Part shown: positions 6,275-14,153 of the stretch, piece after piece
Layout: each line of letters opens with the position of its first letter
How positions within the stretch are numbered: position 1 is the first letter of the stretch
Origin: Bacillota bacterium
GTDB lineage: Bacteria; Bacillota; Clostridia; Acetivibrionales; DSM-1351
Length of the DNA stretch: 14,318 nt
Assembly (NCBI GenBank): GCA_023441625.1
Contig: JAEZOA010000137.1
Span: 1-14,318, forward strand
Reading direction: 5' to 3'
The notes under the pieces: model-generated
What the model was told of the DNA's origin: nothing
The model's input: the letters and a program-made list of their open reading frames with translations, nothing else
Database searches by the model: none
Translations under genes and position numbers: made by a program

Positions 6275-6351
6275 AATTTGCTAAAGCGTCCTTAATTAGT
6301 TATAATACTTCTTCTTAATTATCTTAAAGGATATCAAAGCTTTTAGCAATT
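6275..6351. repeat. long imperfect inverted repeat between tRNA-Leu and the QueG-like gene
   Basis: AATTTGCTAAAGC (6275-6287) pairs with GCTTTTAGCAATT (6339-6351) with two bulges, and the interior holds further weak pairs (TCCTT/AAGGA and two TTAATTA-type stretches). No T run follows on either side, so it is not an obvious terminator. It could be a degenerate miniature element or chance in A+T-rich DNA. Confidence 0.3.
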
Positions 6352-6406
6352 CATTCTTTTTTGTTTCTTCCTTATTCTAACGGTTACTATCCCCCTTATT
6401 TTTAAG

Positions 6407-7093
6407 CTACTTTTTCAACATCATGTTTTCGCTCCCAAAGTTATAGGGACATATATCTCTACATTTATGACATGATATTCTCCAATCTTTCGTTTCCTTA
6501 TCATCTCCGAATGCAAAATCCCAACAAGTTTGTTGATTAATTTCTACAGTTTCCAAAGCATTTACAGGACATAACTCAACACATAGATTACAGCCATTAC
6601 ATATCTCTCCCTTCATGGCATCCGGTTCGAACTCTGTCTCTGTTAAAACAGTTCCAAGCCAAACCATACTTCCAAGTTCAGGTGTAATCAACAAAGAATG
6701 TCTCCCTATTGTCCCTAAGCCTGCTGCCTGAGCTGCATGCTTCTGCGAAATAACAGATCTCCATCTTCCAGTATTGATATCCCACTCACTTTCGTTTGTT
6801 GGAATAGGTATTGTCAATATATGCTCTTTATCCATTCTGATACAAAAATCAAGTGCTATTGCGTCTATTTTGGGTGTAATAGAATTTCTCACTCTTGTAT
6901 AAGGCACATGAGAATTGCAAGCCAATGTACCAACAGGAAATCTGCATGCAAAAGAAATCACCGACTTGCAGGTAGGTAAAACATCCAAGGGATGATATCC
7001 TTCTGGTGCATCCTCAAATCTGTCAATACTAGCAATTCCACATAAATCTGCTCCCAAGGAAAACAGAATATTTTTCACGTCTTTACTATTCAT
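6407..7093 (-). CDS. QueG-like double [4Fe-4S] cluster protein
   Basis: A 228-residue cytoplasmic iron-sulfur protein related to epoxyqueuosine reductase. The N-terminal part (1-150) has the pattern of that family, including KSVISFACRFP and QKHAAQAAGLGTIGRHSLLITPELGS. The C-terminal part carries two cluster sites: C165-x2-C168-x2-C171-x3-C175, then C190 with C208-x2-C211-x3-C215-P. True QueG is usually 300 residues or more, so this shorter form is probably one of the common clostridial paralogues of unknown substrate, and I give no symbol. GGAGAT precedes ATG 7093. It lies 61 bases after a WYL regulator gene on the same strand, with an inverted repeat between them, suggesting control by that regulator. 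Confidence 0.83.
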   Translation of the reverse strand: MNSKDVKNILFSLGADLCGIASIDRFEDAPEGYHPLDVLPTCKSVISFACRFPVGTLACNSHVPYTRVRNSITPKIDAIALDFCIRMDKEHILTIPIPTNESEWDINTGRWRSVISQKHAAQAAGLGTIGRHSLLITPELGSMVWLGTVLTETEFEPDAMKGEICNGCNLCVELCPVNALETVEINQQTCWDFAFGDDKETKDWRISCHKCRDICPYNFGSENMMLKK

Positions 7094-7121
7094 ATATTGT
7101 TCTCATCTCCATTATTAATTT

Positions 7122-7171
7122 TATATTGGTATTATATCTCCCAATATACGACAACTATATGTCGTAATTGG
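7122..7171. promoter_or_regulatory. inverted repeat, likely operator before the QueG-like gene
   Basis: CCAATATACGACA (7141-7153) faces TGTCGTAATTGG (7160-7171), a near-perfect inverted repeat with one extra base. A further half-site TATATTGG lies at 7122-7129, opposite CCAATATA. No T tract follows, so it is not a terminator. On the minus strand TATAAT lies between the half-sites just after the main repeat (about 7136-7131), a possible -10. The repeat overlaps the 3' end and stop codon of the WYL regulator gene. Confidence 0.5.
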
Positions 7172-8078
7172 ACGAAAATTTTTGAGCTGTCATAATTAGT
7201 TCACTTTTGTAATCCTCCGGGGCAACAATTTTCACTTTATCCCCAAAACTAAGTAACAAAGCTTTCCACAGCCTTTCTTTCGCAGGAACATCAATAAAAG
7301 TCCGACATGTTTTTTCTGTTAAATGCTCAATCTTGCAATCGGGAAAATACTCCTCTATCAATCCAGAATCTTTTTCATCAAAATGCACCTCAATATGTAT
7401 ACAAGTCTTGTAATATGCCTGTTCGGAATCCTTCATCAATTTTTCTATATCGCCATGCACAGTATTTGAGATTTTGTTATCAATATGAAGATTTTGTATT
7501 CTTGCAATCTTATAGGTTCTATATTCCTTTTTTTCGATAGAATAGGCAAATAAATACCATGCATACCATTTATAATGAATAGCTAATGGTTCTACCACTG
7601 GACTTGATTTGTCACCCTTAGCATTATGATAATCAAAATATATACAATTTCTATTTGTAATTGCTTGCTCTATCATGATATTCATCGCCTGCACCAGTTG
7701 ATTTTCCTTTGTGACGCTAAAATCCCAGAACACTTTCTGACCGCCATCTTTTTCTATAATGGCATTATACTTTCCGATTATAGCTTTTAATGTATCATTT
7801 GTGTAGGACGTAGCCAAACTCTCAAGTGCTTTAATAATCATTTGGTGTTCATCGTTTCGAATAACAGTATTTTTCATTTTGTAGGTTGGCAAAATAGAAT
7901 ATCCTCCATATTTTCCACCCTTCGAATAAACGGGTATCCCAATAGAAGAAATGCTTACAATATCTCGTTGAATGGTTCTTGTCGATACGTGAAAACGCTC
8001 TGCAAGGAAATTTGCAGGTACATTATCGTGATTTATTAAACAAATAATTATTTCTAAGATTCTGTCTACTCTAATCAT
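7155..8078 (-). CDS. HTH and WYL-domain transcriptional regulator (YafY type)
   Basis: A 307-residue regulator. Residues 1-60 form a winged helix-turn-helix of the DeoR/HTH_11 type (NFLAERFHVSTRTIQRDIVSISSIGIPVYS followed by the glycine-rich wing KGGKYGGYSI). Residues about 140-230 form a WYL domain, with YKWYAWYLFAYS in place of the name-giving W-Y-L (WYL present within AWYLFAY) and the following REYRTYKIARI-type strand. A WCX-like C-terminal extension runs to the end. WYL domains bind nucleic-acid or small-molecule ligands; the ligand here is unknown. AAGGAAG precedes ATG 8078. Its gene is followed by a QueG-like gene and an inverted repeat, a likely regulator-target pair. Confidence 0.92.
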   Translation of the reverse strand: MIRVDRILEIIICLINHDNVPANFLAERFHVSTRTIQRDIVSISSIGIPVYSKGGKYGGYSILPTYKMKNTVIRNDEHQMIIKALESLATSYTNDTLKAIIGKYNAIIEKDGGQKVFWDFSVTKENQLVQAMNIMIEQAITNRNCIYFDYHNAKGDKSSPVVEPLAIHYKWYAWYLFAYSIEKKEYRTYKIARIQNLHIDNKISNTVHGDIEKLMKDSEQAYYKTCIHIEVHFDEKDSGLIEEYFPDCKIEHLTEKTCRTFIDVPAKERLWKALLLSFGDKVKIVAPEDYKSELIMTAQKFSSNYDI

Positions 8079-8175
8079 GTTACTTCCTTATTTATTTTTC
8101 TATATTTTACCGGGGCTTAGCTTGAAAAAATTGACTCTATTCGTATCCACATGTGTTTTTTATTATATGATATAT

Positions 8176-9246
8176 TCACTTTATCAATTCTGAAGTGGAT
8201 GTGATGAAACGTTCATTCTCCTTAGATAGATCTACCTCTTCAAAATTCGGTTTTTTACTTCCATCCGCATTGAATACTATTCTTAAAACAGGTCTTGTTG
8301 GTAGATACTTATTTAACCCTATAACTACGCCTTTTTCACCGTTATTAAGAAGCACCCCAGTGCCAATAGGAAATGGTGGGATTATTTTAGTAAAACAACA
8401 CAATATGTTGGAATCAAGGGATGGAGCTGCAATAACTGTTAAATAATCAATTGCTTGGTTTGTACTAATTTTCTTTCGATAAATTCTATCAGAGGTCAAT
8501 GCATCAAATATATCCGCAATTGCAACAATTCGAGAAAAAACATGTATTTCATCCTTCTTTAATCCACTTATGTAGCCCTTTCCATCGTATCTTTCATGAT
8601 GGCATAATGCTACCATAGCAGAAACCTCACTAATTTGAGGCATTGTCTTTAAAATATTGTATCCCATTATTGAATGTTTTTTAACGACTTCATATTCTTC
8701 ATCAGTAAGGGCAGAGTCTTTCTGGAGTATTTGAGAGGGAATCACTACTTTTCCAATATCGTGTAAAAGTGCACCAACACCTAAATCCTTTAATTCATTA
8801 TATGGCATTTCTAGATTAACACCTGTTATAATTGATAGTATACACACATTAACACTATGCAAAAAAGTATAATTATCACAGGTCTTTATATCAGTTAAAT
8901 TCACAATAATATCATCTAAGGATAAAATATCATCAATTATTTTGTTAACTACTTTCATTACCTCAATAGTGTACAGAGTATCACCAGAGCAATATGTATT
9001 CATTGTATTTTTAATGAATTCAATAGCTTCACGTCTTGTTTCATCTGCAACAACATCTCGTACCACTATATCTTTTGAGATTTCATCATCAATATATACT
9101 TCTGAAATACCTAGATTAATTAACCTATTAATATAGGTCTCTGTCAGCTCTACTCCTGCTTCAAGCAAGATAGCTGCCCCATTAAAGAAAATTGCTTTCC
9201 CGAGTATCATTCCAGCTTCGCAATTAGATACACTTATTTTTCTCAT
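8176..9246 (-). CDS. HD-GYP domain protein, probable cyclic-di-GMP phosphodiesterase
   Basis: A 356-residue protein starting MRKISVSNCEAGMILGKAIF, the usual N-terminal module of clostridial HD-GYP proteins. The HD-GYP core (about 125-270) shows HSVNVC, LLHDIGKVVIP (HD pair), KKHSIMGYNIL, CHHERYDGKGY and RIVAIADIFDALTSDRIYR. All expected metal-binding His and Asp residues are present. The GYP triad reads GYI, so its proline is replaced. The C terminus ends in a small beta-rich domain (GTGVLLNNGEKGVVIGLN). ATG 9246 follows GAGGAAAT, whereas an upstream in-frame ATG at 9285 has none. There is no receiver or membrane segment, so it is cytosolic and its input is unknown. Confidence 0.9.
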   Translation of the reverse strand: MRKISVSNCEAGMILGKAIFFNGAAILLEAGVELTETYINRLINLGISEVYIDDEISKDIVVRDVVADETRREAIEFIKNTMNTYCSGDTLYTIEVMKVVNKIIDDILSLDDIIVNLTDIKTCDNYTFLHSVNVCILSIITGVNLEMPYNELKDLGVGALLHDIGKVVIPSQILQKDSALTDEEYEVVKKHSIMGYNILKTMPQISEVSAMVALCHHERYDGKGYISGLKKDEIHVFSRIVAIADIFDALTSDRIYRKKISTNQAIDYLTVIAAPSLDSNILCCFTKIIPPFPIGTGVLLNNGEKGVVIGLNKYLPTRPVLRIVFNADGSKKPNFEEVDLSKENERFITSTSELIK

Positions 9247-9405
9247 TATTTCCTCATTAAATTTCTGATATATGCTCCATAACATCTAACATTTACATAA
9301 TTCATAATTGTACAATAGCATACATTAATCAACATAATTATACTTAATATTCCAAATAACAGCAATATGTATTTTTCACAACAATATCCTTACTAATTAT
9401 ATTAT

Positions 9406-9434
9406 TTTACAAAAATAATAATTTTATATATACT
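9406..9434 (+). promoter_or_regulatory. sigma-A promoter of the metallophosphoesterase gene
   Basis: TTTACA (9406-9411), 17 bases, TATACT (9429-9434), about 45 bases before the start codon. A near-palindrome, ATTATTTTACAAAAATAAT (9401-9419), overlaps the -35 and could be an operator, though it is A+T-rich enough to arise by chance. Confidence 0.65.
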
Positions 9435-9479
9435 TAATTTTGTCACATATTTTTTCTTTAAATAGGAGTAAGTACCCAT

Positions 9480-10313
9480 ATGATGTATATTATCATTGTT
9501 GCCATTTTGGTAATAATATTACTTTTGTATATGCGAATAGAAGCATCTTTTTTGAGAAAAAGTCTGATTAATTTCAGCAACAGCTCCAAAGGGCTTAAAA
9601 TTGCCCATCTTTCAGATATTCATATAAATATGCTTTATGTCTCCACTCAAAGACTATTAGCTATGCTGCTGCAAATCAACCCCGATATTGTTATTATGAG
9701 TGGTGATTATATTGAGACACAAAAAAACATTCCTAAATTTATTGAATTACTTAAAGAAATCAGCAAGCATTACCCTGTTTATTTATCCTTTGGAAATCAC
9801 GATCATAAGGCACTTAACTATAACAAGGAAAAAACAGCTTCCTTTATAAATAATCTACAAGACACAGGTGCAACTGTTTTGCTTAACTCTAACATAAGAA
9901 TTAATAAAAATAATACCTCTTACAACATTATTGGAATTGATGACCTAAAGCATGGTAAACCAAATTTGGAGAAGGCATTTAAGGGGATTTCACCTTCTAT
10001 TAAAAATGGTGGTATAAATATTGTTTTTTCACACAATCCTGATATAGTCCTTTCCCTCCCAAAGGAAAAGGTAGATTATTTTCTCTGTGGCCATTTTCAT
10101 GGTGGTCAAATTTGGATGCCCTTTAACCTTGAATTTAAAATCATGAGGAAAGAAAAGCTTTGTAAGATGGGATACTGTAAGGGGTTACACAGAATTAACG
10201 GAATAAATATGTATATAAACAGGGGACTTGGGAATGTAATCTTTCCTTTCCGTTTCTTCTCCCCACCTGAAGTTGCAGTTATTCAGCTGCCAACAAATAA
10301 CCCTATAGAATAG
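9480..10313 (+). CDS. membrane-anchored metallophosphoesterase (YkuE-like)
   Basis: The only plus-strand gene: 277 residues with one N-terminal membrane segment (about 2-18) and a calcineurin-like phosphoesterase domain. All five family blocks are visible: D-x-H in HLSDIHIN (Asp46, His48), GDYIE (Asp76), GNHD (Asn107, His108, Asp109), FSHNPD (His185) and GHFHGGQ (His205, His207). These ligate two metals. Bacillus YkuE-type relatives are membrane- or wall-associated phosphodiesterases, but the substrate here is not known. AGGAG lies 11 bases before the ATG at 9480, rather far. The next codon is also ATG, giving an equally plausible start. Divergent from the HD-GYP gene and convergent with the mutase gene. 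Confidence 0.93.
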   Translation: MMYIIIVAILVIILLLYMRIEASFLRKSLINFSNSSKGLKIAHLSDIHINMLYVSTQRLLAMLLQINPDIVIMSGDYIETQKNIPKFIELLKEISKHYPVYLSFGNHDHKALNYNKEKTASFINNLQDTGATVLLNSNIRINKNNTSYNIIGIDDLKHGKPNLEKAFKGISPSIKNGGINIVFSHNPDIVLSLPKEKVDYFLCGHFHGGQIWMPFNLEFKIMRKEKLCKMGYCKGLHRINGINMYINRGLGNVIFPFRFFSPPEVAVIQLPTNNPIE

Positions 10314-10339
10314 ATTTTCTATTTATCTACTCTATAGGG
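10301..10339 (+). terminator. hairpin overlapping the metallophosphoesterase stop codon
   Basis: A 14-bp stem with one A-C mismatch (10301-10314 against 10326-10339) and an 11-base loop; the TAG stop is inside the left arm. The following bases (TACATTTTAAA) are only moderately T-rich, so termination may be incomplete. It lies between two convergent genes. Confidence 0.55.
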
Positions 10340-10404
10340 TACATTTTAAACCATTCAAAGGCTTTATTCTCACTTATTCCATTTCAGTCTTGAGTTATAA
10401 TCAA

Positions 10405-12135
10405 TTATAGCAATGGCTTTATAACATCTAATACATTGTTCTTTAAGGCATCAAGCCTTTTCTGTGATAATTCTAAGGTCTTATCAGATACACCATAGTA
10501 AATCTTGATTTTTGGCTCTGTTCCTGAAGGTCTTACGCAGAACCAAGAACCATCTTCCATTTCAAAATATAGAACATCAGATGATGGTAATTTAATTTTT
10601 TCAGTAGTACCATCAGAAATAACAAACCTCTCTGAGTTCTGATAATCTCTGATTGCTTTTACCTTTAAATCACCAAAGCTTTGATATTTTGCGCCTCTCA
10701 TTGTTGACATTGCTGTTTTAATTTGTGTTACTCCATCCTTACCTTCAAGTGTGAAAGAAGTTATTCCTTCAATAAAGTATCCATACTTTTCAAATACATT
10801 TATCAAGGCATCATATAAAGAAATACCTTTAGCCTTGTAATATGCAGCCATTTCCGCAATCAGCATTGATGCAACTACCGCGTCTTTATCTCTAACGTCT
10901 GTACCTGCTAGGTAGCCATAGCTTTCCTCAAAGCCAAACAAATATTTCTGATTGCCAGTTTCGTCTCTCTGCATTATTTGCTCACCAATGAATTTAAACC
11001 CTGTGAGAACCTCAACTAGTTCTACATTATAGTACTTGGCTATTACTCTTGAAAGTTCAGTGGTGACAATGGTTTTTACAACAAAGCCATTGTTAGGGAG
11101 TTTACCCGTTTCTTTCATTGCAGATAAAATATATTCTAACAGCAGGCACCCTGTTTGGTTTCCAGTAAGTGTAGTATATTCTCCATCATTCTTTCTGACA
11201 ACTACACCAACTCTATCACTATCAGGATCAGTACCAATTATTAAGTCTACATTGTTCTCGCTAGCAAGCTTAATAGCCAATTCAAAAGCAGATTTTTCTT
11301 CTGGATTTGGTGATTTAACAGTTGGAAATTGGGAGTCAGGTAGCTCTTGTTCCTTAACTACTAGTACATTTTTAAAACCATTCTCAGATAATATTCTCCT
11401 AACTGGTTTATTCCCTGACCCATGAAGGGGTGTGTAAACAATTTTAAAGCTATCGCCTACTTTATAAGCAGCATCCTTATTAATACACAGAGTTTTGAGC
11501 ATTGCAATATATGCATCATCTACATTATTTCCTATAATTTCAAGTAAGCCTTTTTCTATTGCTGCTTCCTTAGATATTGTATTAACCTTTGTAATGTCAG
11601 CTATTTGATTTATCTCATCAATAACAGCATTTGAACCATCTAATGATAATTGCCCACCATCCTCACCATAAACCTTGTAACCATTGTATTGTTTCGGATT
11701 ATGACTGGCAGTTACAACAATACCAGCCGCCGCTTTTAAGTATCTTACTGCGAAGGATAGCTGTGGAGTTGGTCTTAATTCATCAAAAAGGTATGTCTTA
11801 ATACCATTCGCACAAAACACCTTAGCAGCTTCTAAAGAAAACTCAGGTGACATAAATCTTGAGTCATATGCAATTACTATTCCATTGTCCTGCTTTCCAA
11901 GCTTGTTAATATAGTTAGCAAGACCTTGTGATGCTACTCTAACAGTATAAATGTTTATTCTGTTTGTTCCAGCACCTATAATCCCTCTAAGTCCGCCAGT
12001 ACCAAACTCTAAACTTTTATAAAATCTATCTTCTACTTCCTTAATGTCATCCTTTATAGATAAAAGTTCATTTTTTGTATCTTGATCAAAATAATCATTT
12101 TCCAACCAAAAATTAAGTTTTGACAGGGTATCCAT
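10405..12135 (-). CDS. phospho-sugar mutase (phosphoglucomutase/phosphomannomutase)
   Basis: A 576-residue alpha-D-phosphohexomutase that interconverts hexose 1- and 6-phosphates, linking glycolysis to cell-envelope and storage sugars. It has the four-domain layout. The phospho-serine loop is TASHNPKQYNGYK (Ser144), the Mg-binding loop GTDPDSDRVG (Asp303, Asp305, Asp307), the sugar-specificity loop GFEESYGYL (401-409) and the phosphate-binding loop RPSGTEPKIK (535-544). The length fits the long PgcA/PMM2-like bacterial branch; glucose or mannose preference cannot be told from sequence. I chose ATG 12135 because MDTLSKLNFWLEN matches the family N terminus, with AGGAGG 12 bases upstream. An upstream in-frame start at 12183 would overlap the promoter. 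Confidence 0.95.
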   Translation of the reverse strand: MDTLSKLNFWLENDYFDQDTKNELLSIKDDIKEVEDRFYKSLEFGTGGLRGIIGAGTNRINIYTVRVASQGLANYINKLGKQDNGIVIAYDSRFMSPEFSLEAAKVFCANGIKTYLFDELRPTPQLSFAVRYLKAAAGIVVTASHNPKQYNGYKVYGEDGGQLSLDGSNAVIDEINQIADITKVNTISKEAAIEKGLLEIIGNNVDDAYIAMLKTLCINKDAAYKVGDSFKIVYTPLHGSGNKPVRRILSENGFKNVLVVKEQELPDSQFPTVKSPNPEEKSAFELAIKLASENNVDLIIGTDPDSDRVGVVVRKNDGEYTTLTGNQTGCLLLEYILSAMKETGKLPNNGFVVKTIVTTELSRVIAKYYNVELVEVLTGFKFIGEQIMQRDETGNQKYLFGFEESYGYLAGTDVRDKDAVVASMLIAEMAAYYKAKGISLYDALINVFEKYGYFIEGITSFTLEGKDGVTQIKTAMSTMRGAKYQSFGDLKVKAIRDYQNSERFVISDGTTEKIKLPSSDVLYFEMEDGSWFCVRPSGTEPKIKIYYGVSDKTLELSQKRLDALKNNVLDVIKPLL

Positions 12136-12173
12136 GTTCTTAAGCAACCTCCTAAAAATTTCATTCGAATAAT

Positions 12174-12201
12174 AGTATAACATAAAAACTTACAAATTCA
12201 A
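12174..12201 (-). promoter_or_regulatory. sigma-A promoter of the phospho-sugar mutase gene
   Basis: On the minus strand TTGAAT (12201-12196), 16 bases, TATACT (12179-12174), about 40 bases before the start codon. Confidence 0.6.
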
Positions 12202-12244
12202 TCAACTCTTTGATGTTACATATAGATTTAAATCAATAATTATT

Positions 12245-12922
12245 TTAGATATTTTTATTAATCCTAGATATATTTAAATAGCTAGACATATTTCTCCTTT
12301 GAAGTAATCTATAAAAGTGATGAAAGGTTCTCACTGTTTCATTGATAACACTTGTTTTTTGAAAGAAATCCTCTGTATCGAACGATATTCCACTAATTGG
12401 TGAATAATTATTTAAACAGCCACTGAAGAATGCATATTTATTAATTATCTTTTGGATATCATCAGGGATAATGTTATTTGATACTTGGCTTTCCGGAACA
12501 AGATTTCCAATCAATAGTGACCTAGCTACGAATTCCGAACAGGTATAAGCTTTATAAGTTTTTACTTTTTGCTTAAAGAGGATGCTAAAAATCACTCTTG
12601 AATTGTAAATGTTTTCTTCTTCATCATCTCTTATGCTATAAATAAAACTTTTTATTTCATTAAATTGTCTTTCACTTACTGGAATTTTATAAACTTCTAT
12701 GTATACAGATTTATCTTTTCCAAGTGATAATCTTTCAGGAAATTCTCTTACAAACCCACCCACAAGTGGATTTGATGCTCTATAGCGGGCAAACGAATAC
12801 ATTTCACTCCAATTCTCAGAAAGACTTATTGAAGAATGATTAAATGAGCTTTTAGTAAATATTCTAACCGCTTTTCCAATTAAGGTAGGTGTTACTGATA
12901 ATATAACATATATGTTTTTCAT
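12245..12922 (-). CDS. permuted papain-fold (NlpC/P60-like, YiiX/YebB-type) protein
   Basis: A 225-residue protein with no clear signal peptide. The order of catalytic residues is that of circularly permuted papain-fold enzymes: histidine first, in SSFNHSSISL (His29), and cysteine later, in AYTCSEFVA (Cys128), at the start of a helix. Between them lie FVREFPERLSL and the strand VYIEVYKIPVSERQF. Such proteins are hydrolases or acyltransferases of amide or ester bonds, with mostly unknown substrates. The last 60 residues are variable. ATG 12922 is preceded by AAAGGGATCGG; an upstream start at 12955 would add 11 residues. It is probably transcribed alone from the promoter at 12965-12992. Confidence 0.7.
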   Translation of the reverse strand: MKNIYVILSVTPTLIGKAVRIFTKSSFNHSSISLSENWSEMYSFARYRASNPLVGGFVREFPERLSLGKDKSVYIEVYKIPVSERQFNEIKSFIYSIRDDEEENIYNSRVIFSILFKQKVKTYKAYTCSEFVARSLLIGNLVPESQVSNNIIPDDIQKIINKYAFFSGCLNNYSPISGISFDTEDFFQKTSVINETVRTFHHFYRLLQRRNMSSYLNISRINKNI

Positions 12923-12964
12923 ATTACCGATCCCTTTATTCAATAATAATATCATAATCCATAT

Positions 12965-12992
12965 ATTATATTAAAAACCACAAATAATACAA
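12965..12992 (-). promoter_or_regulatory. sigma-A promoter of the papain-fold gene
   Basis: On the minus strand TTGTAT (12992-12987), 16 bases, TATAAT (12970-12965), about 45 bases before the start codon. Confidence 0.55.
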
Positions 12993-13032
12993 TAAATTTT
13001 GAAAAAATTATCATTAAATGGAATAAATCTAA

Positions 13033-13728
13033 TTAAAATACACCTATCTTGAATAATACTGTTACAACAATTACAGTAACAAGTCCTGCCAGCCCAATAG
13101 CAAGGCCGCTCATAGCTCCTTCTGTTTCACCCAGCTCAACAGCTTTAGTAGTACCTAAAGCATGTGCTGATGTCCCGATAGCAATTCCCTTTGCAGTTTT
13201 ATCAGTTATTCTGCTTATCTTCAAAATCCACTGAGCAAAAACAGCTCCAATTATTCCGGTAATTATGATAGCAGCAACAGTTACAGAAGGTATCCCCCCT
13301 ATCTCTTTAGAAAGCTCAATACCTAAAGGTGTTGTAATTGACTTAGGCATCAGAGAAGCACTCAATTCTGCAGGAAGGCCAAAGGCCTTTGCAAATACCC
13401 ATATACTAACAATAGCAGTTATGCACCCTACTATAACACCCCCTAGAATTGCGATATAATCTTTTTTTAAGGAACTTAGATTTTTGTATAGTGGCACAGC
13501 CAAAATTACAGTAGCAGGTGTTAAAAACATAGAAATAAAATCCCCACCCTTTTTATAATCATCAAGTGGGATGTTCAAAACCACCAACGTGCCAATAACC
13601 AACAGTATGGCTATCATGAGTGGGTTAAAAAAGGCTATCCTTGTTTTTTTATTAATAAAAATACCAATTTCATAAGCAAGTATTGAAATTAGCAATGCAA
13701 AAATAGGTGTAGAAAACAGCTCTCTCAT
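13033..13728 (-). CDS. lrgB: LrgB/CidB family membrane protein
   Basis: A 231-residue, strongly hydrophobic protein with about six to seven membrane segments. The family pattern is clear: LTPATVILAVPLYKNL, then ASLMPKSITTPLGIELSKEIGG, and near the C terminus KGIAIGTSAHALGTTKAVELGETEGAMSGLAIGLAG. LrgB/CidB proteins act with the LrgA/CidA holin-like partner in murein-hydrolase export control, cell death or, in several bacteria, pyruvate and by-product transport. ATG 13728 follows GGAGG by four to five bases; a longer frame from 13773 is unsupported. It lies 74 bases after its partner gene in the same operon. I cannot tell Lrg from Cid by sequence. Confidence 0.93.
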   Translation of the reverse strand: MRELFSTPIFALLISILAYEIGIFINKKTRIAFFNPLMIAILLVIGTLVVLNIPLDDYKKGGDFISMFLTPATVILAVPLYKNLSSLKKDYIAILGGVIVGCITAIVSIWVFAKAFGLPAELSASLMPKSITTPLGIELSKEIGGIPSVTVAAIIITGIIGAVFAQWILKISRITDKTAKGIAIGTSAHALGTTKAVELGETEGAMSGLAIGLAGLVTVIVVTVLFKIGVF

Positions 13729-13802
13729 TAGTCCTCCATCAATGTAGAAACGGTTAAATAACAATCCCCCCAAAGGTCTATTTCCCGTTAATACCCAGCT
13801 TT

Positions 13803-14153
13803 TTAATTTTTAAGTATTTTCTTAATTATCTGAACTGTCCAGCCTGTTACAATCATCACCAGAAAGGTTGTTATGAAGCATATTACTAAAATCGGTACCA
13901 AATTCGCCTTAAGTATACCTACATGTGCCAATAAACCTACTCCAGCAGGAATAAAAAAGAAGGCTAAATGGTCTAGCAAAAATTTGCTAATCGCTTCTAT
14001 ATGCTCTAGCTTTATTACGCCTAAAAGCAAGCAAATAAAAAGCAATATCATACCAATGATACTGCCTGGAAGGGGAACATGTACCACCGAGCTTAATACC
14101 TCTCCAACAAAGCAAATGATTAGAATAATTAAAAACTGCCTGAGTAATTTCAT
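13803..14153 (-). CDS. lrgA: LrgA/CidA family holin-like protein
   Basis: A 116-residue protein with four membrane segments and the family signature HVPLPGSIIGMILLF (25-39) followed by HLAFFFIPAGVGLL (62-75). These small proteins oligomerise in the membrane like phage holins and work with LrgB/CidB. The ATG overlaps the uvrB stop (ATGA), and AAGGAGAAG, the end of the uvrB frame, acts as its ribosome site, so its translation is tied to uvrB. Confidence 0.94.
   Translation of the reverse strand: MKLLRQFLIILIICFVGEVLSSVVHVPLPGSIIGMILLFICLLLGVIKLEHIEAISKFLLDHLAFFFIPAGVGLLAHVGILKANLVPILVICFITTFLVMIVTGWTVQIIKKILKN

Noticed and set aside
6407..7093. Calling this gene queG outright.
   Set aside because: At 228 residues it is clearly shorter than typical QueG and the active-site residue could not be placed with confidence.
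11036..11425. A 129-codon plus-strand frame inside the phospho-sugar mutase gene.
   Set aside because: It is opposite conserved catalytic blocks of the mutase; its Ser/Thr/Leu-rich translation is typical of antisense to a conserved gene.
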